Below, piece after piece: positions 1 to 9,746 of a stretch of 64,000 nt of DNA. A program made the translations under genes and the position numbers. Below the pieces are notes generated by a model. That model made no database searches. It was not told the DNA's origin and worked only from the letters and a program-made list of their open reading frames with translations. Source of the stretch: Schizochytrium sp. TIO01 (taxonomy: Eukaryota; Sar; Bigyra; Thraustochytrida; Thraustochytriidae); NCBI GenBank assembly GCA_004764695.1, contig SMSO01000032.1:580501-644500 (forward strand), given 5' to 3'. Each line of letters opens with the position of its first letter. Position 1 is the stretch's first letter.

Positions 1-1645
1 CCGCAAGCCATAACATCGCACCGTGCGAAAGGCCTTCTGTGGCTAAGTGCCCGATAGAACTATACCTACCAAAGTTTACTACAATTGCTACTTCCCCAAG
101 GAGTTTCTGCATATCTTTAAAGGATTGAGGACCAAGATTATAGACGTTCGGGTGAATCGAGTTAACTGGTCCAACAGGAAAGTCCAAAACGGTTGCAATG
201 ACTGGGATATGTTCTGCCAAAATACGAACTTCATTTTGGAACTGGCCAATGCGGTGGGGTTCGCGTCTCCAAGCCTTACCCCAGAGCAGAATCTTCCAGT
301 CACGCTTGTTTTGAGGAAACCCTTGCTCTGCGCCGGAAGAAAGCTGCTGAGGTCGCCCCATAGTAGCTTGAGACGGAGCGCCAACAACGTTTTTCTGTAG
401 CAACGCAGAGCCTGGAGACTTGCTAAGCCAAGAAACAAGGTCTGAGCGAGGTGGCAAGTGATCCTGCAGCAAAAGATCCAAGTGACGGTGACCCGTTACC
501 ACAGCTGCGTTGCCGATAAATGTATTGCTTTCATCAAAGTGACGGATCATCACAAGGTAGCGATCCATCGATTTAAGGCCAGCGCCCCAGTACCACAGCG
601 GCCCATGTTCAGGGCAGTTCGGATCATCATAGAACGGCTCCGTCCCAAAGGTATCTTGAATGTAGAGACGAGGGATGATAAGTTCTTGGTATCCCCTTGG
701 ATCACCGCGGAAAACACTGTTCTTCAAATGGGCAACTGCGTCGTAATCACATAAAATCATATCGAAGGATTCAAAGTAGGTTCTACGCTCTTCGTGCGAA
801 CGCGGATAACGCGAAGAAGATTTCGGGAAACCGACAATCTCTGCGCCAAGTTTCTCCATCGCCAGGTAGTAATCTACCCAAATTGTGATATCGCCCAGTG
901 TTTGGCCAGCTCGTCCGTCATTGCCAGCGAGCCACCAATAACCTTCAAACATGAGCACACGCGGCGGGCGGGTCATTGATGCAAAACCGATAGGAGCCTC
1001 CCAATATTTAATCCCTTGATTGGATTTATAATATCCGTGCAAGACTTGATGAGCTTCTTCAAGCAATGCGGAAAATGACTCTGCGCGTCGCTTCGTGAAG
1101 GTGTTTGATCGGAAAGGTTCTGTCTTAAGGAGGGGCTCTGGATGCGGCACATCTCTTGGTTCAAAATCATTCAGGAACTTCAAGAAGCTGAATGCGTCTC
1201 CTTTGAGAGATTCTGACGATCCCTTTGCCAGTTCTTTCGTTCGCTCCTCCTCAATTTCCTCTTGGGTGGCCTCCACCTCAGCATCAATATGCGCGTCAGG
1301 ATCCACGTCACTATCATCCTCATCCAGGTCTCCAAGCTCGTCCGTACGAAGACTTTTCTTTCCCAAAGAGGCGAACATTGTTGATTTTTGATCCGCTTGC
1401 AAGTTGGAGTCGTCCACGAAATCCGACGCTCGTTTGATCTTTGCTGTCTGGAGATCAGCATGAGGGCTCTCAAAAAAGCTCATGATAGTCATTCTAAAAA
1501 TCAAAATTCCCGCTAGTATCCAAAAGATAAGCCATGGGCCTTTCCATCTATTCCCAGCCTTGGAGTGTCTGCCGCTGCGCACGCCCTTGCCAAAGCCCAG
1601 CATCAGACCCAATCTTCTGATACCGTTCCCACCTTGCGCACGCAT
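1..1645 (-). CDS. MGAT5: GT18 (MGAT5-like) N-acetylglucosaminyltransferase, partial
   Basis: Continuous reading frame of 548 codons from the ATG at 1645 (an in-frame TGA lies two codons upstream) running off the left edge, so the C-terminus is missing. Family role: a Golgi type II enzyme adding beta-1,6-linked GlcNAc to the alpha-1,6-mannose arm of complex N-glycans. Visible: a basic cytosolic N-terminus, one signal-anchor segment at about residues 38-55, an acidic low-complexity stem (about 75-145), then a catalytic region from about residue 224. The catalytic region carries GDITIW, the GT18 signature DTFGTEP (331-337) with a downstream LWYWG, a GHRHLD segment, and an ILLWGKAW...NLGPQSF...HLATEGLSHGA series resembling the MGAT5 donor-binding half. 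Animal MGAT5 is about 740 residues, so roughly 150-200 may be missing. No intron is needed. Family assignment is by recalled motif pattern; acceptor specificity in this organism is unknown. Confidence 0.88.
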   Translation of the reverse strand, partial: MRAQGGNGIRRLGLMLGFGKGVRSGRHSKAGNRWKGPWLIFWILAGILIFRMTIMSFFESPHADLQTAKIKRASDFVDDSNLQADQKSTMFASLGKKSLRTDELGDLDEDDSDVDPDAHIDAEVEATQEEIEEERTKELAKGSSESLKGDAFSFLKFLNDFEPRDVPHPEPLLKTEPFRSNTFTKRRAESFSALLEEAHQVLHGYYKSNQGIKYWEAPIGFASMTRPPRVLMFEGYWWLAGNDGRAGQTLGDITIWVDYYLAMEKLGAEIVGFPKSSSRYPRSHEERRTYFESFDMILCDYDAVAHLKNSVFRGDPRGYQELIIPRLYIQDTFGTEPFYDDPNCPEHGPLWYWGAGLKSMDRYLVMIRHFDESNTFIGNAAVVTGHRHLDLLLQDHLPPRSDLVSWLSKSPGSALLQKNVVGAPSQATMGRPQQLSSGAEQGFPQNKRDWKILLWGKAWRREPHRIGQFQNEVRILAEHIPVIATVLDFPVGPVNSIHPNVYNLGPQSFKDMQKLLGEVAIVVNFGRYSSIGHLATEGLSHGAMLWLA

Positions 1646-2321
1646 GATTCAACTCCGCTGGCGTTGACCGCCTCTACTGGATCACAGAAGATTCTTTGGC
1701 AGCGTTTAAGAACTCGTGGTAATTAAGACCGTGACTACGGCCGCGGCGGTCTCCGCGATCCTAAAAGTAAATACGAATCTCACGTCCTGTTTCCACGGTC
1801 AACCTGAAGTACCTCGTTTACTTCTTTCTTTGCCTTACTAACTTACTAACAAGAGAACACACATAAGGATCGCTTCTGTAACCTAACCTAACCTAACCTA
1901 TCCTGATCTAATCTAATCTAACGTTATATATATATGTATTAAATGTACCTGCCCCCGTTTTAGCTAATTCTTGCATCTCGTCCCGCAGAAAAGATTGGAT
2001 ATGTAGTAGTTGATGCAGATCATATGAAGTTTCGACAGGTCTCATATACATCGAAGCATTTAATAAATGCATGATGCATGTTCTGAAAAAGCCGGTAACA
2101 TGGTAATATATAATTGCTGTGTGCATAGAAAATCAAGCATAAGCGACAGACGGTATCTTACAAAGTCTGTACCATCCCTGTAAAGTCATAACTAGAAGCT
2201 CGTTTATATGTATTATCTTTATAACAATAGGTTTTGATACTTAAACGTTAAAACAACACAAAACATAAAAACAAAGAGATACCGCTCCAGAATTTTGTAC
2301 AATCAACTAAAGAACTTGATT
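1646..2321. other. Intergenic spacer with telomere-like pentamer tract
   Basis: AT-rich spacer between the start of the GT18 gene and the end of the TmcB-like gene, both on the minus strand. It must hold the GT18 promoter and the 3' end of the upstream gene. The notable content is a tract at 1879-1920 of about four AACCT units followed by degenerate ATCTA units, and an adjacent short TA run. I see no coding exon. Confidence 0.7.
1879..1920. repeat. Short (AACCT)n / (ATCTA)n pentamer tract
   Basis: Four perfect AACCT units followed by a drifted unit and three ATCTA units. On the other strand this reads TTAGG, the arthropod-type telomere repeat, but only about 20 nt are perfect, so it is most simply an interstitial pentanucleotide microsatellite. 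Confidence 0.75.
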
Positions 2322-5300
2322 TTACTCTTCATTCAGCAAACGAATAAGGGCTGGGACCTTTGTAAATGTTTCGAGAGGAAGAAGTAACAGGGCTGCTTGT
2401 GCCTTCTTCAGCTCTTGGTCAAGCTTGCTAAAGGCACCTAGAGAAAGTAAATGGCTCGCGATCAAAGCTACGATCAGAATTATTGTGCTAATAATCTTGA
2501 CTCGTTTCTCCTGGCTTACGGTTTCTACCTCCTCAGCGTAGTAATTACGCATTGCATCAAATTGCTTCTCTGATACAATAAGGTGCGGCTCAAGATTTAA
2601 AAGCGGCAGCTTGCTTTGTTGAACAACTTCGAGATTTTCTTCAGAAGGGTTCGCAAGGTAGGCGACCTCACTATCAAGCACTTCCTTGATATTAAGCAAC
2701 CAATGATCAAACGTAAGAGCTAAACCATGACGGAGGTGCTCAAGCCCGGAGAGTGACTCCTCGCCGTCAGGAATCGTAGCAAGGAACTCCTCGCAGGCAT
2801 CGTCACATGCGTTTTCAAAGTACAGCTCGAACTGATCGCCTTCAGTGTAAGTAAAAGCTGGGATGCCAAGAGCATCGTCACCATATCGAAGAGCATAGTC
2901 TAAGTCTACAACCTGATCGTATAGGTTTGATAGACGTGTGATTCTAGCTTCATTACTTCCGATACGCTCCCATTCTGGAGCACCAAGAGGGTGCACAGCC
3001 CAGAAATGCAGAAGGCTCGAGGCTGCAGCGTGAAGTCCCGATGCATGAACAATAGCCGCTTTTTGCTTCATTTCAGTCTCAGCACCTGCTTTATTTATAA
3101 AATCAAATGTATAGAATGCTGTAACTGTCCAGAAAGATATTCCAATGTGAAAGTTGAGAAAGATTGTGCGCAAAACCCGTAAGGTAAAAGTCTCTTTCTT
3201 GATGAGGCGTTTAGATTCCTGTTGACCAGACTTTCCAATACGAGCAGGGGCAACTTTGACGGATGAGTATCCAGTAGGTTTTTTCTTCATGGCCATGTCG
3301 GGCAAACGAAGCGGGGCTACAAGCGCAGGTGATCTCTTCTGTGAAGCATACTTGCTATTTGAATCCTTCGCCTCAATAGCAGCGGGGTCCTTGCCATCCG
3401 ACCCAGCATGGCCAATCCCGTGACGCGGATCTTCAGATGGTTCTGCATCATGCGATGGCGCAGCCTCATCTAAGTCAATCTCTGCATCTTCCTCTTGTTG
3501 ATTAGTGACATCTGTCTCCTGTTGTGTCTGAAGTTGTAACAAACGACGTTCAGTGCGATTGAGCAACTTTTTGCAAATGTCCTCTGGGATTGCAAGAAAT
3601 GCCTTGCCTACATGTTTTTTACGACGATCGTTACTCATGAACATAGGTAGATATCCTTTAAAGAAATATACCATTAGAACAAGTGCAACAAAACATATCA
3701 ATACTAACTCCGCAATATGAAGAACTTCAACACGGTGAAGTGACTCAATTCGAAATTGGTTACCAAGGCGAATTAGTGTCTCGGCAATTTCAAATGGTGC
3801 ATTGTTCACGATAAAATGACAGGAATCCTCGCATTCCAGAAGATCCTCTTGAACGTGATTATTGATATGGGAAACCATTTCAAGCAATGCAACGTGGAAA
3901 CTTAGGTTTCGGTAGTATGATGCATCGATAGTGCTTAGTACCAGAGGCGAGTTCATTAATGTGTCTAAACGAGTATTTCCTGAACCTGAGACAATATCTA
4001 CTAGGTCACGATGAATTGATTTAATATCGGTTGCAAAATCCGTTAGTAAGGTGCCAGAGTCAACTTCTGCACGCTCGTATAGAGTTCCATTCACATCGAC
4101 TGTCGGGTAAATGTCCATAAGAACAGTGAGACCACTAAGAACCACAAGATGAACAGAGTAGTGGGCATAGTCTACATTTTTCGAAAGGTCAGCAAATTTG
4201 CCTGTGAGTTGCATCAGAACCACTGCATCGGCAATGGCAAACAAAGTAAAAAATATTATGAAACGTCTTGCAAAACGTCCAAAACGCTGCAAATTTGGAT
4301 CCTTTCTTTGCAACTTGCGCATGACACGGCGGTGCACTTGTGAGATTTCAAGTCCTCGACTGTCCAGTACAAGCCCAGTAGATGCAGTGTCTGCAACACT
4401 TGCGGAACCACTGGCATGGGGTCGACGGCGGCGCCTTGTGAGGCTCTGTTGAGACCCAACGCTTTCATTGTCCTGAAGCAATCGGCGAGATGGTTTTCGA
4501 GATGGTTTCTTCTTGTCGGAGCCTGTTGAGATAGCAGAGAATTTGCCTGATTGATCAGGTGCCTTATTATCTGGTGAAGCTTGGTTAATTTGTGCGCTTT
4601 CCCCGGATTCCGAATCGATCTCTCCATCATCCGAATCCTCCAGGCTGTCTGCATCACTGCCTTCATCACTTTCATTCAGAATGGGCGACATCTTACGCTT
4701 GGACGACTCAGGATCTGAGGGGCTCTGCATTCGGCTACGACCAGCTACTGAGCTGTGCCCAAACAGATTTTGATCAGTAATAGCGTGAAAACTCACCATA
4801 TAAATAGAAACATGGAAGTTCACACTCGAGTCCTGCTTGTTTTTATACTCGATAAGGCGGGCGCTGACCTTGAATGGCTGCGTATTCACAGTGACTTCAC
4901 GTTCTTTGCGGTACTGCACGGTGTTATCCTCATCGTCAAAAAAGTCAAGGAGAATATCAGAAATATGAAGGTTCATTGCGAAAACCTCACTCTCATCAAA
5001 TCCTACAGCTTCGCTTGCCATTTGCGTAAAGGATGTGACAAAGCCGGTCTTTGCGTCTACCATAAGTATATGCTGCCCAAGAGGCAAAGGAACCTTTTTG
5101 AAACGACCAATGAGAATTAACTCGCTGTTCGAATTCGTGCTTGGTGTTACCTCAAAATCAGTCGCCATAATGTACCCTTTGGCGTGCATACCGAAAATCC
5201 GTCGAGTTTGGGTTGCAAATTCACTGTCCGTTGAAATGAATTGTTTCAAAAACATATCATGCATTTCTTGAAATGGCGAAGGGCACAAGACGCTAACATT

Positions 5301-7091
5301 GCGACCAACAATCTCGCTTTTAGAGAACCCAAAAAGATTACACATTGCATCTGACACTTCAAGCACCTGACCGAGTGTGCTTTGATTGCCGCTGATGGTG
5401 GCAACTGCAGAACCGTGGCCTTCGTCGTAGTTGTTCGTTGTGGATAGCTCACGCTCTAAGGAGACAGCAGTTTCGCGATCGTTCATCACATAGTAAAAGT
5501 AAAGCGCGTAGAGTTTCAAACCTTCACGATTAGAACGCGAAAGCTTTCGGAGTCGTGTCAAATGATACCTACACTTGGAAGACTCTTCATGAACCTTGGC
5601 ACCTTGTTGAAGAATTTGACTGAGCGTGCAATTGCCATGTGTGATTTTTTTCCAGAAACTTGCAGTGTGCTTGAGAGTGGCAATCAAAGATTTTCGAGCT
5701 TCTGCAAGATGCTGGTCAAGCTGAATGAAAGAAACTGAGCCGGATGAAAACGTTTGAGATTCAGCGTTGCGCTTGTTGTGACAAAAGAGGGTGAAATCTA
5801 GATCAAAAGGCAGCTGCGACTGTCGTACACGAGTAAGAAGGTTCAGCGCAAATATAATGCGATTGCCAGCACTTGATGCCAGAAGACTAACGTACAGACT
5901 GATGTAAGGGTTGTCTGGTAATAACTCCAGAGCACGACGGTAAGCCTTTTCTGCATCACCTGAAAACGCAAAATCCTCCTCCGCCTGCGCCTGTTGGTGG
6001 ATTAAGCGTAATCGAGCCTCCATGAGATATGGGCTTTGCGAAAACAGATTCTCGGAAGCAAGCTTCAGCTTTTCAATTCTGTGATAAACCAAAGCAACTA
6101 CAGATGTAATTACAAAGGGAGCCGGAACTACAAATAGCAAGAAAGTACTTTTGTCGTCACTGTTATTGACTGAATTTGCGACAAAAGCGCAAACACCTGC
6201 CCATGCAACAAAGGAATTGCAGGATGTGGCAAATACATTCCACCTAATGTTATAAAATGGCAGAAAGTACCAGTATCCAGCCATAGTAATGAGGCCTCCA
6301 GCGAAGATTACAGCAGCAAGCCCGTTGGATGGCGAGGTTATCACTGTTGACTGCACTGTAGAAACCTTGGGTAACAGAAGCATGTATAGAATTGTGCATA
6401 TTGCCCGTGTAAGTGTCGCAAGGCATTCAATGCGCCCATGCGGCATTGCAAAGAGCTTGTTATTTCGGCCTTTGATAGTATAAGGGCTTTGATGGAAAAC
6501 CACAAGCGCGTAGATAGAGGTTGCGATGACATGAAGAGAGAGTGTTAGGCACGCCATTCCTTGTTCAATAACGTATCCTGAACCTGAACAAACAATCAGG
6601 CTGGAATCAAATGTTACATCGCATCGTACGAGACGAAGCAAAATAACTAAGAATGGGATTTGTAACACCGTTTGATTCAATTTGAACACAATATCAATGG
6701 CTGGTGCAATAAATGAATAGCGTGTGGTGTTGTTCATATCATCAATACCCATCATAACAACACCCATGACCATAACTATCACTAATAAAGCTGGAATCAC
6801 TGTCAAACTGATCATTGCAAAATCGCTGCTAAGAGGCATAAAGCCAAAGGAGAAAACTCTAAGTGCAGGTTCAAGAACATCAACAAGAAGAGGATGTTCA
6901 TTGGATGCAGTCTGAATAGCCACTGCAAAGTATAGCATTTGAAACATCGTAATTGTCGTGCTAATATAAAAAAATCGTTCCGCAGTTGAAATACTCTGGT
7001 TGATTTGATAAAGTCCGCCATACAAAATACGTCGAGTCTTCTCGATAACACTGACATGTTCTTTATGCCCCGTTGCTGTGTGGACCTCCAT
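2322..7091 (-). CDS. tmcB: TmcB/TmcC-like polytopic membrane protein with PAS domains
   Basis: Intronless frame of 1589 residues. The start chosen is the ATG at 7091 in context ACC-ATG-G; the frame is open further upstream but without another ATG. Order of parts (residues from this start): about eight hydrophobic segments (45-340), a helical region with tandem TPR-like helices at 360-545 (QAEEDFAFSGDAEKAYRRAL, LLPDNPYISLYVSLL), a PAS-like domain at about 570-665 (LEVSDAMCNLFGFSKSEIVG), a second one at about 675-765 (MVDAKTGFVTSF), a Ser/acidic linker (785-925), then four further membrane segments near 942-960, 1123-1145, 1310-1330 and 1532-1554 separated by loops. This matches the tiny-macrocysts TmcB/TmcC family of Dictyostelium, ciliates and stramenopiles, whose biochemical role is poorly known. 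PAS domains suggest ligand or redox sensing (inference). No kinase, cyclase or other output domain is visible. Confidence 0.85.
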   Translation of the reverse strand: MEVHTATGHKEHVSVIEKTRRILYGGLYQINQSISTAERFFYISTTITMFQMLYFAVAIQTASNEHPLLVDVLEPALRVFSFGFMPLSSDFAMISLTVIPALLVIVMVMGVVMMGIDDMNNTTRYSFIAPAIDIVFKLNQTVLQIPFLVILLRLVRCDVTFDSSLIVCSGSGYVIEQGMACLTLSLHVIATSIYALVVFHQSPYTIKGRNNKLFAMPHGRIECLATLTRAICTILYMLLLPKVSTVQSTVITSPSNGLAAVIFAGGLITMAGYWYFLPFYNIRWNVFATSCNSFVAWAGVCAFVANSVNNSDDKSTFLLFVVPAPFVITSVVALVYHRIEKLKLASENLFSQSPYLMEARLRLIHQQAQAEEDFAFSGDAEKAYRRALELLPDNPYISLYVSLLASSAGNRIIFALNLLTRVRQSQLPFDLDFTLFCHNKRNAESQTFSSGSVSFIQLDQHLAEARKSLIATLKHTASFWKKITHGNCTLSQILQQGAKVHEESSKCRYHLTRLRKLSRSNREGLKLYALYFYYVMNDRETAVSLERELSTTNNYDEGHGSAVATISGNQSTLGQVLEVSDAMCNLFGFSKSEIVGRNVSVLCPSPFQEMHDMFLKQFISTDSEFATQTRRIFGMHAKGYIMATDFEVTPSTNSNSELILIGRFKKVPLPLGQHILMVDAKTGFVTSFTQMASEAVGFDESEVFAMNLHISDILLDFFDDEDNTVQYRKEREVTVNTQPFKVSARLIEYKNKQDSSVNFHVSIYMVSFHAITDQNLFGHSSVAGRSRMQSPSDPESSKRKMSPILNESDEGSDADSLEDSDDGEIDSESGESAQINQASPDNKAPDQSGKFSAISTGSDKKKPSRKPSRRLLQDNESVGSQQSLTRRRRRPHASGSASVADTASTGLVLDSRGLEISQVHRRVMRKLQRKDPNLQRFGRFARRFIIFFTLFAIADAVVLMQLTGKFADLSKNVDYAHYSVHLVVLSGLTVLMDIYPTVDVNGTLYERAEVDSGTLLTDFATDIKSIHRDLVDIVSGSGNTRLDTLMNSPLVLSTIDASYYRNLSFHVALLEMVSHINNHVQEDLLECEDSCHFIVNNAPFEIAETLIRLGNQFRIESLHRVEVLHIAELVLICFVALVLMVYFFKGYLPMFMSNDRRKKHVGKAFLAIPEDICKKLLNRTERRLLQLQTQQETDVTNQQEEDAEIDLDEAAPSHDAEPSEDPRHGIGHAGSDGKDPAAIEAKDSNSKYASQKRSPALVAPLRLPDMAMKKKPTGYSSVKVAPARIGKSGQQESKRLIKKETFTLRVLRTIFLNFHIGISFWTVTAFYTFDFINKAGAETEMKQKAAIVHASGLHAAASSLLHFWAVHPLGAPEWERIGSNEARITRLSNLYDQVVDLDYALRYGDDALGIPAFTYTEGDQFELYFENACDDACEEFLATIPDGEESLSGLEHLRHGLALTFDHWLLNIKEVLDSEVAYLANPSEENLEVVQQSKLPLLNLEPHLIVSEKQFDAMRNYYAEEVETVSQEKRVKIISTIILIVALIASHLLSLGAFSKLDQELKKAQAALLLLPLETFTKVPALIRLLNEE

Positions 7092-7491
7092 GGTGCTTAT
7101 TCTGTGTGCTTTCAACACCCTGTAGGAAAGCACTAGACAGGGACTCGCTCAGTGCTGCGACCTCTTCTTTTAGCATTAACCACGCGTAAGTCTTTCGCGT
7201 GAGGCGCAAAGACGACCCTCGATCTAGAATGAGGGTGATCTCGTTGGCCTTATAAAAGTCAAACTCGTTTTGCTAGCTGGTTGGCTTGAAAGCACAACCC
7301 AGCTTTGTAAATCGATTTTGCTAATGGTTGTATTTGTGACAGGATCAAAGTTACAGCATAGAGTAGCTAAGAGCAGCAGAAAAGAATTGAGTTTCCAGCC
7401 GTTCGTTCCTTGACTTGTTTACTTCTATTTTCATTCTTTAAATACTTTTTGAAACGACTAGATGGGTATGGGAGGCAATAATGTGAGGGTG

Positions 7492-7533
7492 AGGTTCAAT
7501 GTACTAGGTACAATGTACTAGGTTCAATGTATT
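7492..7533. repeat. Three tandem 14-nt repeats
   Basis: Three head-to-tail copies of AGGTTCAATGTACT (second copy AGGTAC, last copy ending ATT). They lie 400 nt upstream of the TmcB-like gene. Contained GTAC-type palindromes could bind a dimeric factor, but this is conjecture. Confidence 0.8.
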
Positions 7534-8385
7534 GCTTCCTTCCTCAAATTCAAAAATTACCTGCGAGAGTAATATTTATACTGTTGAAATTGTATAAAAA
7601 ATACTACCAGAAAGACAAAAAAGAGGATATTGAGAGAACGGGGGAGAGAAATGATTAAAAAACTTGGAACAGAGAAAAAAGCCTACGAAGGAGTAGCTAG
7701 ATCCAACGGCTTTTTGCCAGGCATTCTTCAGTTCTCTTCGCTTCCAACCTGTATCAATAACGCAGCCATGATAAGTGACTGCACCCCCTTGCCATAGTGT
7801 TTTCTGATGCTGCAGCAAGCTAGCATGCTCAGGAGCAGTATACAAAGGTCAAGGGTTATACTATATAACGTCATTTCAGGAGCTGTTCATCCTTTTACAG
7901 ACCCTTCTTAAAGAAGGAATCAAATTGCATATGTTGGAAGGTTCAAATCAATGCTGGGGAATCAAGACGGATTGCCAGAGCCAATTGGTTAGAAGACGAT
8001 ACAATATTTTCTTCTATAGTTTCGCAAGGGTAGCTGTCGTACCGATGCAGAGTGCCACATGGAACATGAGACTCCGAACTCATTGTCCACCCACAACTCA
8101 ACTAAAGAAGAAGACAGAGAAGATTTACCTTAACTATTCCAAGGGTAAAATGAAATTCGTTAAGAAAAAAGGACCTTTTTTACTTTTTTTTAAATTTTAT
8201 TTTTTACTTTTTTTCATAGTTATTGGTAGTACTGAAAGAGAGATAGAATTAAAGTTCAATATCAGAAAACTAAAAAAGTTTCTAACAAAATAATAAGTTA
8301 GCCGTTGAGTAGAGCAAAATTCTCGTTCTTATTCAATTGGGACGAACCAGTACGAGGTCTAGAAATAGGACGCAAAAAGAAACTG

Positions 8386-8494
8386 AAATGTCGTGGTGCG
8401 ATGAGTAAGTGTTGAAGAGACGAAAGTGCGTTTCGACTAAAAATGCCGTGGCGAGATGAGTACGTGTTGAAGGGACGAAAGGGCGTTTCAACTA
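8386..8494. repeat. Imperfect 54-nt tandem duplication
   Basis: Two copies (8386-8439 and 8441-8494) differing at about eight positions. Each holds the pieces GATGAGTA, GTGTTGAAG and GACGAAAG. The copies are isolated in otherwise unique AT-rich spacer. Confidence 0.8.
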
Positions 8495-9746
8495 TATTTG
8501 TGAGAATTATGCTTCATCAGTGCCTTTTGAGATGGTTGCACGTACGCGTACAGAAGATATCACAAATGCAATCAAGACTTGGAGTTCTCATTAAAAAACA
8601 TCTGCGTGCTTTCCTGGCGAAAACATCGGACGCTTTATTTTTCATGAGTTTGTTGCAAAATGGTAATTGGGTAATACTCAGGATGCAAGTCTCATATTTT
8701 CTCGTTGAAACAGTATAAGCAAACTTTTAAGACATCGTGCAAGATTCGTGCCTTTTGAACATTGAACGCGCTAATAAGACATATGAATGATGTGATCCTT
8801 TAAACAAGTTCATGATGCTGTTTTTTAAATTTTAATTTAAGAGTGTAATTAGATATGTTATTGTTCACTTTCACTTCCTATTTTTGTGGAGACAGCAATT
8901 GTACGACCAGCTTTATTTGTAAGGCAAGATGCACAAAATACCCAATTTAGAAGCGAGGCACACAACAAAGTTCAATGTTCTGCTTGCCGCGTAAAAGACG
9001 CAGTCCCAGCAGTGTCAGCTACGTTTTTCACTTCCCCCAAAACTATCACGGCAGCGATACCGGTCAAATCAACACCCATCTAAGCTCTGATTGGATACCG
9101 CGAAGTGAGACAGCTTCGAGTTGGGAAGACATAACAGAGCACCTGCCTTCCCCGTTTCCGTACGTAGACGGAGCTGGTAGTTTCGCCGGTGTCGGCCACT
9201 GTTGCGCTTTGCTCAAGAGACGTTAAGGTACACATACTGCTACCATGGTATGTACCTACTGACATTTCACAGTAGAAAATCGAAGGCATGCATCACTAGT
9301 CTATTTTAACACAGTGATTTCTTAAAAAAACTTTTTAAAGTTTTAGAAATAAAATAGATCAAAACATTGTTGGGGGATTCGGAGAAGCTTCCTCTGGCAT
9401 CGTATCAAATGTACCTCCAGAGGTTTGACAAGCAAGGCGTCAAAATGCCGGGTATACTCTGTCAAGAGAACTAATCTCTGCATAAATTACCATCGAACGG
9501 ACTCAGAGCATCAGCAAAGTCAACTGAAAAGGCAAGGGGAGGTGGCTGGAAATATCAGAGTAAGAAAATTGGGACGTCTGCATAAGACTGAGCACTGGTG
9601 CGTAAGACAAGTTTGTACGCAAGACTTTCTAAAAATCAAATATGAAGAAAAAGAGTTCACGTATTACTTTGTTGTGGATGATTGGATAATTGGTGGGTTA
9701 TTTTTTTTTTTCAGACATTGGCATCAACAGTTTCCCGAGTAGATTT

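Larger units (their letters stand above)
7092..9746. other. Intergenic spacer, no convincing gene
   Basis: Holds the upstream region of the TmcB-like gene (minus strand) and the 3' side of the Rac gene. A pyrimidine-AG just 5' of the TmcB-like ATG (about 7122-7131) could be a splice acceptor of a 5' UTR intron. Contents I can name are three 14-nt repeats at 7492-7533, an AT-rich low-complexity patch near 8160-8290, a two-copy 54-nt tandem duplication at 8386-8494, and open frames at 8886-9083, 8975-9226 and 9425-9742 that lack an initial ATG and match nothing I recognise. Confidence 0.6.
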
